Assembly (NCBI RefSeq): GCF_004745955.1
Contig: NZ_SRLD01000025.1
Coordinates: 1 to 64,000 of the forward strand
Reading direction: 5' to 3'
Source: Hymenobacter elongatus
GTDB lineage: Bacteria; Bacteroidota; Bacteroidia; Cytophagales; Hymenobacteraceae
Length of the DNA: 64,000 nucleotides
Shown here: positions 8,286 through 16,550 of the stretch, piece by piece
Layout: the number at the start of each line of letters is the position of its first letter
Numbering within the stretch: the stretch's first letter is position 1
Position numbers and translations under genes: made by a program
The notes under the pieces: generated by a model
What the model saw: only the letters and a program-made list of their open reading frames with translations
Databases searched by the model: none
Told to the model about the DNA's origin: nothing

Positions 8286-8807
8286 CTAGCCAGCCCGACG
8301 CCGAGAGATGAAGGCGTCGCGCCGGCCCCCGGCTTCCGTAATCTTGCTGGCAGCCTTGCTGCTGCTGAGCACCAGGGCATCCTCGGCCACGGCCCACGCC
8401 GTATCGGGCAGCTGGGTTTGCGCGCCCAGCTCTTTGCGCAGATAAAAGCTGCCGTAGGTGCCCGCTATGGCCGCCAGGCCGCCGAGCAAGCTGCCGCCCA
8501 GCCAGGCCCGGCGCTTCGACTTATATACCATAGCACCCATCAGGGCTCCCGACACTATGCGGCCCAGCAACACGGGCGGCGCAATTCGGTCGGGCATACC
8601 GGGCAGCTTGTCCGCCACCAGCTCGCCCGCCGCCATCACCTTCAGGCTCGTCGCCGCCACGGTGGACTGCAGCAGCCGGAACGGGGAAACAGCCAGCGCC
8701 GCCGACTGCTGCCGGGAGAAGGAATGACTCAGAAAAGCCAGCGGAGTCATGCTGCGCAGCCCGGCGAGAGTGCCCAAGCTGAGGGTTTGCCAAAAAGGAG
8801 TTGCCAT
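8286..8807 (-). CDS. DUF4126 family membrane protein
   Basis: 173 residues, starting MATPFWQTLSLGTLAG. The N-terminal GLRSMTPLAFLS is the typical opening of DUF4126 proteins. Hydrophobic glycine-rich segments follow (GRIVSGALMGAMVY, WLGGSLLGGLAAIAGTYG), giving about three to four membrane helices, and the C terminus is soluble. This is a family of small inner-membrane proteins of unknown role. It is a single gene, 90 bp downstream of the flavin reductase start on the opposite side of a short promoter gap. Confidence 0.8.
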   Translation of the reverse strand: MATPFWQTLSLGTLAGLRSMTPLAFLSHSFSRQQSAALAVSPFRLLQSTVAATSLKVMAAGELVADKLPGMPDRIAPPVLLGRIVSGALMGAMVYKSKRRAWLGGSLLGGLAAIAGTYGSFYLRKELGAQTQLPDTAWAVAEDALVLSSSKAASKITEAGGRRDAFISRRRAG

Positions 8808-8897
8808 ACAAAAGGAATATCGGGCGAAAGAAGTACTGCGAAACTTCTTAAACGCACGGCGCGCCCCGGCGTTGGCCGCTGGCTACCTTTCGGCCCT

Positions 8898-9527
8898 TTA
8901 TTGCGGCTGCGGACCCTGACCGGGCCGGGCGTAGGCAAAGGAAGCCAGCGGCGCTACCTGATGGTAGCCGTCGAGGCCGGAAATGCACACGTCGCCGGCG
9001 GCCTGCAGGTCCAGCGTGCCATCGGCGCGCAGCACTTCAGTGGGCAGGTAAATATGCTCAACAGTGCCTACCAGCAGCACGGTGCCGTTATGAATCGGCA
9101 GTTCCTCGCGCAGCCGCAGCCCCATGCTGATGCGACTCTCCGCTACATATGGCGCGGGGAAATCGTCGCGGTAGACGGGGGTGAAGCCGCAATGCTCAAA
9201 CTCGGACTCCTCGCGCCCGAACTCAGCCGACGTGTAGTGGGCCGCCGCTACGAACTCAGCGTGTACATGGTTGATGGTGTAGCAGCCCGTAGCCTTGATG
9301 TTCTCATAGGTATGGCGCGGCACGGTAGCGGGCCGCGTGACGATGCCCAGCACTGCCGGAGCCGAGCCCAAGTGAATTACGGAGCTGAAAATAGCCAGAT
9401 TGGTAGTGCCGGTTGCCGAGGCTGTACCGATGAGGTTGGCGGGCTTGTAGCCCGTAATGGAGTTGATCAGGTTGAGGCGAAATATCTTTTCAAAGCTGGC
9501 AATATCGGTGGCGGTCAGGTGCTGCAT
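8898..9527 (-). CDS. Flavin reductase family protein
   Basis: 209 residues from MQHLTATDIASFEK. A longer open frame upstream is not family-like. NLINSITGYKPANLIGTAS, NLAIFSSVIHLGSAPAVLG and IVTRPATVPRHTYENI are the FMN-binding strands and loops of the flavin reductase-like split-barrel fold. It probably reduces or carries FMN/FAD, or belongs to the related flavoprotein oxidoreductases. There is no partner monooxygenase nearby. Length fits the family. Confidence 0.85.
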   Translation of the reverse strand: MQHLTATDIASFEKIFRLNLINSITGYKPANLIGTASATGTTNLAIFSSVIHLGSAPAVLGIVTRPATVPRHTYENIKATGCYTINHVHAEFVAAAHYTSAEFGREESEFEHCGFTPVYRDDFPAPYVAESRISMGLRLREELPIHNGTVLLVGTVEHIYLPTEVLRADGTLDLQAAGDVCISGLDGYHQVAPLASFAYARPGQGPQPQ

Positions 9528-9770
9528 GGTAGAGGCTGGGTTTGGTGCAAGGACCGGAAACGGCGCTTTTTGTTCAGTACCGGCGCTTCGGAGCCGACGC
9601 AAGCGGTGCTGTTGAGTGAATTGAGGCCAAGAGTTGACGCGCGTCCGAGAGCTTAGCGTACGTGTTACCCTGCTGATTCCCTCACTGCCGTTCGCACTAC
9701 TGCCTCTTTCCCAACTGGTAGGTTCAGTCGAAAAAGAGGCAGCAGCGACAAGGCGGGCCGGTGAGCAGCT

Positions 9771-11552
9771 TTACTTTTGGGCGGCGGCCCAAGCATCCAT
9801 TTTGCGCTCCAGCACGGCCAGCGGCATGATGCCATCTTTCAGAAACTCGTCGTGGAAGGCGCGCAGGCTGAATTTGGCACCCAGCTGCTTTTTGTATTTG
9901 TCGCGCAGCTCCTGAATCTTGAGCTGGCCGATTTTATACGACAGCGCCTGCCCCGGAATGGCCATGTAGCGCTCAATCTCAGCCGTCGATTTCTGCTCGT
10001 TGATGGCCTCGTTATCCATCATATACTTAATGGCTTGTTCGCGGGTCAGACCTTTGGTGTTCATACCCACATCCACTACCAGACGAATGGCGCGGTGAAT
10101 CTCGTTGCTGAGCGCGCCCATGTACTGGTACGGGTCGGTGTAGACGCCCAGCTCTTTGCCCAGGCTTTCGGTATACAGCGCCCAGCCTTCGCTGCTGGCA
10201 CTATAGCCACCGAAACGCCGGAATTTGGGCAGGGCGGTATTTTCCTGCTGCAAGGAAATGTGGAAGTGATGCCCCGGAATGGCTTCGTGCAAAAACAGCG
10301 ACTCCATGCCCGGCGTCGTGAACTTGGCGGCATCCAGAATAGGCACGTAGAAAATGCCGGGGCGCGAGCCGTCGGCAGCGGCGCGGTTGTACTCGGCCGA
10401 GGCCGAAGCGGCGCGGAAAGCCTCCGTCTGACGGATTTCGAACGCACTCTTGGGCATCAGGCTAAAGTACTTCGGCAGCGCGGGCGCAATGCGGGCCTGA
10501 ATGCCCCGGTAGGCCGTCAGCACTTCTTCCGCCGACTTGTAGGGCATGAACTTCGGGTCCGTTTTCATGTACGCAAAAAAGGCCGGTAAATCGCCCTTGA
10601 AGCCCACCTGCGTTTTGACCCGCTCCATTTCCGCCCGAATGCGCTTCACCTCGCTCAGGCCCGTCTGGTAGATTTCGGCCGGCGTTTTGTCGGTCGTCGT
10701 CCAGAGCTTGGTGTAGTAGGCATACAGCGCCGGGCCGCCCGGCACATCGGCCAGGCCAGTGGTAGTACGGGCCTGGGGCAGGTATTCGTTCTGCAGGAAG
10801 TCGCCCAGCTTTTTGTAGGTCGGCCCGATATCCGTCAGGATGAGCTGCTGGTAGGCAGCGGTGAGGCGCTGGCGCTCGGCGGCCGAAATGCCGGCCGGCA
10901 GCTTGTTGATGGGACCGTAGAAAACACTCTTCGTGGCATCGCTCACCACCAGCGCCTGGGCCTGCGGAATCATCTTCAGCACCAGCGCTTTGGGCAGCAC
11001 TACCCCGGCTTTGGCCCCGCGCCGGAAGTTGCTGATGGCCGAGTCGGCCCATACCGGAAACCGCTTGGCCCGCAGCAGCCAGTTGTCGTAGTCCTGCACC
11101 GTTTTGAAGGGCTGCGCGCCCTGGCCGGAGCCCAGCTGCACGAAGGAAATCGGCAGGCCCCAGAACTGCTTAAAGGGCGTCATCCAGGTGTTGAGCTTCA
11201 GGCCGCTCAGCTCCGTCTGGAGCTTATACTGGAAGATATCGTAGCTGATCTTGTCGGTGTCGGAGAGCTGGTTGCGGTTGAAGCCGTTCAGCTTGCCCAG
11301 ATAGCCCTGATAGAAGGCCCGCAGCGAGTCGCGGTACACCTGGGTTTGATCGTTGGGCAGCTGGTCGTTGTAGCGGTTGTCGCCCTGCGACGTGGCGCTC
11401 AGCGGAAACAGCCGGTTGTTTTTTTCCCAATAGGCGTCAAATAGGGCGGCCAGGCGCTGGTCGTTGTCGGCGGGCGGCGGGCTGGGCACCGACGCGGTGA
11501 AGGAAGACAGCAGCGCGCATACGGCCACGCCGGTCAGGAAAGCTTTTCTCAT
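9771..11552 (-). CDS. DUF885 family metallopeptidase-like secreted protein
   Basis: 593 residues with an N-terminal Sec signal (MRKAFLTGVAVCALLSSFTA). The mature protein matches DUF885: GDNRYNDQLPNDQTQVYRDS near the start, and LFLHEAIPGHHFHISLQQE at about residue 418-436. The HEAIPGHH motif resembles a zinc-peptidase active site (HExxx-H-type) and is the hallmark of the family, which is distantly similar to M1/M2/M32-like zincin peptidases. It is predicted to be periplasmic. A close paralogue lies at 12924-14801 on the same strand; the two share long stretches such as YMGALSNEIHRAIRLVVDVG, so they arose by duplication. This copy has a plain signal peptide while the other is a lipoprotein. Confidence 0.85.
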   Translation of the reverse strand: MRKAFLTGVAVCALLSSFTASVPSPPPADNDQRLAALFDAYWEKNNRLFPLSATSQGDNRYNDQLPNDQTQVYRDSLRAFYQGYLGKLNGFNRNQLSDTDKISYDIFQYKLQTELSGLKLNTWMTPFKQFWGLPISFVQLGSGQGAQPFKTVQDYDNWLLRAKRFPVWADSAISNFRRGAKAGVVLPKALVLKMIPQAQALVVSDATKSVFYGPINKLPAGISAAERQRLTAAYQQLILTDIGPTYKKLGDFLQNEYLPQARTTTGLADVPGGPALYAYYTKLWTTTDKTPAEIYQTGLSEVKRIRAEMERVKTQVGFKGDLPAFFAYMKTDPKFMPYKSAEEVLTAYRGIQARIAPALPKYFSLMPKSAFEIRQTEAFRAASASAEYNRAAADGSRPGIFYVPILDAAKFTTPGMESLFLHEAIPGHHFHISLQQENTALPKFRRFGGYSASSEGWALYTESLGKELGVYTDPYQYMGALSNEIHRAIRLVVDVGMNTKGLTREQAIKYMMDNEAINEQKSTAEIERYMAIPGQALSYKIGQLKIQELRDKYKKQLGAKFSLRAFHDEFLKDGIMPLAVLERKMDAWAAAQK

Positions 11553-12215
11553 GAAACTACGGAAAATTTACTCCAAGATAGGCCCTGAACGGCCTTTCCG
11601 CTAGTGTTTCAGATTTCTATTCGCCGGCCGTCGGCCGCACTTCCCGCGCGGGCACACCAGCAAGCCGCCGCCACCTTGGGCGAGTTGGGACACTGCTAAA
11701 AACGGTAGTGCTATTCTGCTTGCTCCAAGCTGCGTGGACAGTGACCGAAATACAACACATTTCAGGTCGGCGAAGCTAAAAATCGCGGCTCTACACCCAT
11801 ACACCACTTTGATGACGGCTCTAGGAAGACGCTAAAACCCAATAAAACGATAGGGCTTTGTGCATTTGGGGAATTAGAAATCCGTCCGGCCCAAAACTAA
11901 TGCCTGGATTTTAATAAAGATCATTAATAACTACAAATGTTCAGCGTTGCTGGTCTTGCCCGAACAAATGCTATAGCGGTTTCGTGAACGGTGGAACCCG
12001 GCTGATGTAGAGACGCGTATTCGCGTCTCATCGTTCGTGCCGCCTGCCCGGTTTCGTTCAACGACGAGACGCGAATACGCGTCTCTACATCGGGTGTCTA
12101 CGGTTTGCGAAACCGCTATAGGACATAAAAAAATGTTGATTATTACAACTTCCTACCCCAATTACACAAAACCCCTTGTTGCCTGCTGGCGTTTTTTGTC
12201 ACACAAGGCAAAATG
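11553..12215. repeat. Intergenic region with palindromic element
   Basis: No supported gene. The stretch up to 11960 holds nothing I can name. At 11971-12121 there is an element with inverted ends CTATAGCGGTTTCG / CGAAACCGCTATAG. Its inner family B palindrome (GATGTAGAGACGCGTATTCG and complement) is at about 12004-12092. It could form a long hairpin in RNA. Confidence 0.65.
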
Positions 12216-12638
12216 TTAATTGTCAAGTCTGTTGTCTCTTCCATAAATAATTGCAGTTCCTTTTCGGGTTGTCGCAAGTTGACTTAGTTCTCTTTGGAAG
12301 TTGTCAATTGAACTTGGCTCAACAATAATTTCAAGTTTCAATTTGTCTTTTTCCTCGTGTCTAAATTCAGTCGCTACGTTATCTTCTAAATTAATTTCAA
12401 CTCCAATGTGCCATGTATTGTCAATGTAATAAAAATTCATAAAAAAGTAAGCATACCCATCTTTAACACCTGCCTCGTAAAGCAATTTTTTATTTTCTTT
12501 CGGAAAGTCAATAAGTTTCTGTGCAAAATCAAATAAGGATTCTGTTGTGTCATATATTTCTGTTGCCCCAAAATAGCGACCATTTGATGCTTTCACTTTA
12601 AGCTCAAACATATCTTCATCTTTCCAAACTATTTGCAA
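12216..12638 (-). CDS. AT-rich orphan hypothetical protein (possible immunity-like)
   Basis: 140 residues, in sharp contrast to its neighbours in base composition (AT-rich, Asn/Lys/Ile/Phe codons ending in A or T). It begins MQIVWKDEDMFELKVK; MFELKVK is an alternative start. Alternating strands with a helix (TTESLFDFAQKLIDF), then FYYIDNTWHIGVEINL and a C-terminal SSIDNFQRELSQLA, remind me of small WapI/DUF6228-type immunity-like proteins, but I cannot confirm this. It sits between two DUF885 paralogues. A 10-bp inverted repeat TGTTGCCTGC (12177-12186) and GCAGGCAACA (12720-12729) encloses it. Horizontal transfer is likely. Confidence 0.6.
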   Translation of the reverse strand: MQIVWKDEDMFELKVKASNGRYFGATEIYDTTESLFDFAQKLIDFPKENKKLLYEAGVKDGYAYFFMNFYYIDNTWHIGVEINLEDNVATEFRHEEKDKLKLEIIVEPSSIDNFQRELSQLATTRKGTAIIYGRDNRLDN

Positions 12639-12859
12639 TTATAAAAATGATTTCAGTCTTTCGTTGTCCATATAGTTTCGTTAGAATCTCTTTGAGTTTT
12701 GAAGTATCGCTGTGTGCTTGCAGGCAACATCATGCTTGCCGAAGTATTACTACCGCAGTATCCGCTCTATCCCATGGCACGCGAGATGCGGCGGCGCTCT
12801 GAATATTGAGAGCAGTAGAATCTGAACCCCGCGCCTAGGTCCGGTGCGGCAAGGCCTTA

Positions 12860-12900
12860 CACACAACAAGGGAAGCCGAGTCGGCTTCCCTTGTTGTGTG
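12860..12900 (-). terminator. Strong hairpin terminator
   Basis: Perfect 20-bp inverted repeat CACACAACAAGGGAAGCCGA / TCGGCTTCCCTTGTTGTGTG with one central base, 24 bp past the stop of the DUF885 gene on the minus strand. There is no long T-run, but its place and strength fit a terminator. Confidence 0.65.
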
Positions 12901-12923
12901 GTGATGCGCTGTATGCGCGGGGC

Positions 12924-14801
12924 TTACTTCTGCTGCGTGGCCCAGCTGTCCATTTTGCTTTCCAGCACCGACAGCGGCATGACGCCGTCTTTCAGCAGCT
13001 CGTCATGAAAATTACTGAGGTTGAAATGCTCCCCGTTCTGGCGCGGATATTTTTCCCGCAGCACGCCCGAAGCGCCGGCTCCCAGCTCCTTGGCATATTT
13101 CTCGCGCAGCTCCCGAATTTTCAGCGCCCCTACTTTGTAGGATAGCGCCTGTCCCGGAATGGCCATATACCGCTCAATTTCGGCGGTAGCGCCCTGCTCG
13201 TTGATGGCTTCGTTGTCCATCATGTACTTGATGGCCTGCTCGCGGGTCATGTTTTTGGTGTGCATGCCCACATCCACTACCAGACGAATGGCGCGGTGAA
13301 TCTCGTCGCCCAGCGCGCCCATGTACTGGTACGGGTCGGTGTAGAGACCCAGCTCTTTGCCCAGACTTTCAGTGTACAGGGCCCAGCCTTCGCCCATCGC
13401 GCCATACCAGGCAAAGCGGCGGAACTTGGGCAGACTTTCGTTTTCCTGTTGCAGCGAAATCTGGTAGTGGTGGCCCGGAATAGCCTCGTGCAAAAACAGC
13501 GACTCCATGCCCGAAGTCGTGTTGAAGGTGGCCGCATCCAGAATTGGGATGTAGAAAATGCCGGGGCGCGAGCCGTCCGGGGTGCCCTGGTTGTACTCGG
13601 CCGAGGCGGAGGCGGCGCGGAAGGCTTCGGTTTGACGAATTTCGAAGCCGGTTTTGGGCGTCCGTCCGAACATCTTTTTCAGGTTCGGGTCGATGCGGGT
13701 TTGGATCTTTTTGAACGCCCCGATTACCTCACCCGGCGTTTTATACGGCATAAACTTCGGGTCCGTCTTCAGGTACTGGAAGAAGGCCGGCAAGTCGCCC
13801 TTGAAGCCGGCCTGGGCTTTCACCCGCTCCATTTCCGTCCGGATGCGCTTCACCTCATTCAGGCCCGTCTGGTAGATTTCGGCCGGCGTTTTGTCGGTCG
13901 TCGTCCATTGTTTTACCAGGTGCGCATACTGGGCCGCGCCGGTAGGCAGGGCGCTACTACCGGTAGTGGCGCGGGTTTTGGGCAGGTATTCGTTCTGCAG
14001 GAAATCGGCGAGCTTCTTATAGGTGGGTGCCAAATCCCGCGAAATAGCCTGCTTGTACGCTGTCGTCAGGCGCTGCTTGTCGGCGGCAGCCATATCCTTG
14101 GGAAACAAAGTAACCGGCCCGTAGAACAGGCTCTTGGCGGGGTCAGTCACAACCAAATCCCGCATCTGCGGAATCATCTTCTCGACGAGCGTTTTGGGCA
14201 GCACCACGCCGTCTTTCATGCCCCGCCGGAAATTGCTGATAGCCGAGTCGGCCCACACCGGGAAGCCGTGGACGCGGCTCAGCCAGTTGTCGTAGTCCTT
14301 GGCCGTCAGTAGCGGCTGCGCGCCCTGGCCCGATCCAAACTGGCCCAGCGCAATAGGCAAGCCGCCAAACTGGGTGAAGGGAATCCGCCAGTCGCCCGGA
14401 TACGAGTCGCCCACAACGATATTCAGCTTCAGGCCATCGAGCCGCGTTTGCAGATCGTAGCGAAAAATATCGTAGCTGATCTTGTCATTTTCGGAGAGCT
14501 GGCCCCGGTCGAACGTACCGAGCTGGGTGAGGTAGCGCTGGTAAAAGTCCTGGAGCGAGTCGCGGAAAGCCTTGGTCTGGTCGTTGGGCAGTTGGTCGTT
14601 GTAGCGGTTGTCGCCCTGCATGGTAGTGCTCAGCGGAAACAGCTTGGCCTGCTCTTCCCAATAGTTGGCAAACAGGGTGGCCAGGTCTTTCACGTCGGCG
14701 GCAGCGCCGGTTTCGGTGGCCGGGTTGTCGGTGGTTTTCTGCTGGTTGCAGGCAGCCAGCAGCGAGCAGGCCAGCAGGCCGCCCAAAGCAAGTTTTTTCA
14801 T
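12924..14801 (-). CDS. DUF885 family metallopeptidase-like lipoprotein
   Basis: 625 residues. The N terminus is a lipoprotein signal (MKKLALGGLLACSLLAACNQ, lipobox LLAAC). The rest is the DUF885 fold with GDNRYNDQLPNDQTKAFRDS and LFLHEAIPGHHYQISLQQEN at about residues 434-453, the presumed zinc site. Compared with the paralogue at 9771-11552 it has about 16 extra residues near the C terminus (around ASGVLREKYPRQNGEH) and a different N-terminal targeting signal. One copy may thus act free in the periplasm and the other at a membrane. The substrate is unknown. A 20-bp-stem hairpin follows the stop. Confidence 0.85.
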   Translation of the reverse strand: MKKLALGGLLACSLLAACNQQKTTDNPATETGAAADVKDLATLFANYWEEQAKLFPLSTTMQGDNRYNDQLPNDQTKAFRDSLQDFYQRYLTQLGTFDRGQLSENDKISYDIFRYDLQTRLDGLKLNIVVGDSYPGDWRIPFTQFGGLPIALGQFGSGQGAQPLLTAKDYDNWLSRVHGFPVWADSAISNFRRGMKDGVVLPKTLVEKMIPQMRDLVVTDPAKSLFYGPVTLFPKDMAAADKQRLTTAYKQAISRDLAPTYKKLADFLQNEYLPKTRATTGSSALPTGAAQYAHLVKQWTTTDKTPAEIYQTGLNEVKRIRTEMERVKAQAGFKGDLPAFFQYLKTDPKFMPYKTPGEVIGAFKKIQTRIDPNLKKMFGRTPKTGFEIRQTEAFRAASASAEYNQGTPDGSRPGIFYIPILDAATFNTTSGMESLFLHEAIPGHHYQISLQQENESLPKFRRFAWYGAMGEGWALYTESLGKELGLYTDPYQYMGALGDEIHRAIRLVVDVGMHTKNMTREQAIKYMMDNEAINEQGATAEIERYMAIPGQALSYKVGALKIRELREKYAKELGAGASGVLREKYPRQNGEHFNLSNFHDELLKDGVMPLSVLESKMDSWATQQK

Positions 14802-14990
14802 TCGGAGAGCATGTGTGTGGTTGGGCCGGGAAGGTAAAGCGTTTGGCCGAATAAGACGCCAACACGGCCATGAAGCTGCGCCGGTAGTATCCCTGGGCCT
14901 GAGTTACTCATGCTTATGCTGCCCTTTTTCGCAGGCAGCACTACAAGCGAAACTCAACAGAAACGAGAGCAGGTGTGAGAGTTTGCAAAA

Positions 14991-15012
14991 GAAGCTGTTT
15001 AGGAAGTCGGTT
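14991..15012. repeat. Solitary terminal repeat upstream of the MarR-GNAT gene
   Basis: GAAGCTGTTTAGGAAGTCGG plus TT. The complement of nearly the same 22 bases (21 of 22 match) is at 16420-16441, so the MarR-GNAT gene lies between inverted copies. No target duplication is visible (AAA against AAT). Confidence 0.6.
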
Positions 15013-15071
15013 GTGTCCTACCTACTCAGGTAGGATACGCCGCCAACATGCTCTACACCACAAATTGCATT

Positions 15072-15085
15072 TGTAAGTACTTACA
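15072..15085. promoter_or_regulatory. Palindromic operator for MarR-type regulator
   Basis: Perfect 14-bp palindrome TGTAAGTACTTACA ending 8 bases ahead of the ATG at 15094. The position is ideal for autorepression by the MarR domain of the downstream gene. A second palindrome TCCTACCT-ACTC-AGGTAGGA lies at 15016-15035. Confidence 0.6.
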
Positions 15086-15093
15086 CTTGCGGC

Positions 15094-16044
15094 ATGGACT
15101 TCTTCGAACAACTTGGCCCAGCGGCTTTGGGGAGCCGCTTGCGCCGGCTCAGCGACACCATGACGGGGCAGGCTACGGCCGTGTATGCGCTCTACCACCT
15201 TTCTTTCGAGCCCCGGTGGTTTCCGGTTTTTTACACAGTAGCAACCCAGCCCGCGCTGCATGTGGGCGAAATTGCCGACCGCATCGGCCACACGCACGCC
15301 GCCGTCAGCCAGGTACTTAAGGAGTTGGTGAAGCACGAGTTAGTGAGCGTGCAGCGCGGTGAGGCCGACCAGCGGCGCAGCATCGTGGCCCTCACGCCGA
15401 AGGGCACGGAGCTGTGGCCCGCGCTCCAGCAGCAGGCCGCTGATGTGCGCCAAGCCACCGAAGTGCTGCTGGCCGAAACCCGGCACAATCTCTGGCTGGC
15501 TATCGGAGAAATGGAATATGCCCTGTCGCGCGGCACGTTGGCCAGCCGGGTGAAAGCCATCCGCGACCAGCGCCTGACTGGAGCCGTGCGGCTGCTGGAC
15601 TACACACCGCCGCACCAGCCCGATTTTAAGCGCCTGAACGCGGAGTGGATTGAGCGCTACTTCCGGCTGGAAGAAGCCGATTTAAACGCCCTTGACCATC
15701 CGGACGAGTACATCCTGGCGCGCGGCGGGCACATTCTGCTGGCCGAATACGGCGGGCAAATCGTGGGAACCTGCGCCCTGATCAAAATGAGCGACGGGGC
15801 CTACGAGTTAGCCAAGATGGCCGTGGCACCGACGGCGCAAGGTCTAGGCATCGGCTTGCGGCTGGGCGAGGCGGCGGTTGCCAAAGCACGCGCTTTGGGA
15901 GGGCAGCGCCTCTACCTGGAAAGTAATACCAAGCTGGGCCCGGCGCTCAACCTCTACCACAAGTTGGGGTTCCGCAAAACTATTTCGGGCCCGCCTTCAC
16001 CGTATACGCGGTGCAATATCCAAATGGAACTGCTGCTGACGTAG
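15094..16044 (+). CDS. MarR-type helix-turn-helix / GNAT acetyltransferase fusion
   Basis: 316 residues. The N-terminal half (about 1-140) is a winged-helix MarR domain: LHVGEIADRIGHTHAAVSQV is the DNA-reading helix-turn-helix and RGEADQRRSIVALTPKG the wing. The C-terminal half (about 165-316) is a GNAT N-acetyltransferase with the acetyl-CoA loop VAPTAQGLGIGLRLGEAA and the C-terminal NLYHKLGFRKT. The architecture is known in bacteria; the acetylated substrate is not. A perfect palindrome just upstream suggests autoregulation. The gene lies between inverted copies of a MITE terminal repeat (14991-15012, 16420-16441). Confidence 0.88.
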   Translation: MDFFEQLGPAALGSRLRRLSDTMTGQATAVYALYHLSFEPRWFPVFYTVATQPALHVGEIADRIGHTHAAVSQVLKELVKHELVSVQRGEADQRRSIVALTPKGTELWPALQQQAADVRQATEVLLAETRHNLWLAIGEMEYALSRGTLASRVKAIRDQRLTGAVRLLDYTPPHQPDFKRLNAEWIERYFRLEEADLNALDHPDEYILARGGHILLAEYGGQIVGTCALIKMSDGAYELAKMAVAPTAQGLGIGLRLGEAAVAKARALGGQRLYLESNTKLGPALNLYHKLGFRKTISGPPSPYTRCNIQMELLLT

Positions 16045-16441
16045 GCTGTGCGGACAGCAAGTACTCAAGTGAAGAGAACGGGCCATGCTGTGCTTATTGA
16101 AGCACCTCGCGTGCCACACTGCTCATATACCCTTGCGGTAGAGACCCTTCGGCTACGCAGATGCCAGATCAGGCATGACACGAAACCGACTTCTTATAGC
16201 GGTTTCACGAACGATGTACTGGCCTACGAAGTAGCGCGAACTTTGTAATTCGCGTCCCCGCGCCAAAGGACCGTTCTAGGCTGTGTGGACGGTAAAAAAA
16301 TAGATGCTTCGGCAAGCGGACGCCAGATCAAGCATGACGTTCTTTCTGTTTACTGTCCACACAGCCTAGGATGCGAACTACAAAGTTCGCGCTACTATCC
16401 GCACGTACACCGTTCGTAAAACCGACTTCTTAAACAGCTTC
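16045..16441. mobile_element. Composite of nested palindromic elements
   Basis: Several short elements are stacked here. The outermost right end AACCGACTTCTTAAACAGCT is at 16420-16439. Inside it lies a pair TAGCGGTTTCACGAACG / CGTTCGTAAAACCG, the same family as 11971-12121. ACTTCTTA occurs on both sides of that pair. Within it is a palindrome AGTAGCGCGAACTTTGTA / TACAAAGTTCGCGCTACT. This in turn is split by an element with ends GGCTGTGTGGAC (16279) and GTCCACACAGCC (to 16366). No gene is supported. Confidence 0.6.
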
Positions 16442-16550
16442 AATACTTGGAGCTTGCGGCGGCTTCTTCCCTCTTTTCCCTTTTTTCGGCCAACTCTGGC
16501 AGCCCAGTGGAGTTATATACCCCAACCACTCATCACAACCACCTATCCGA

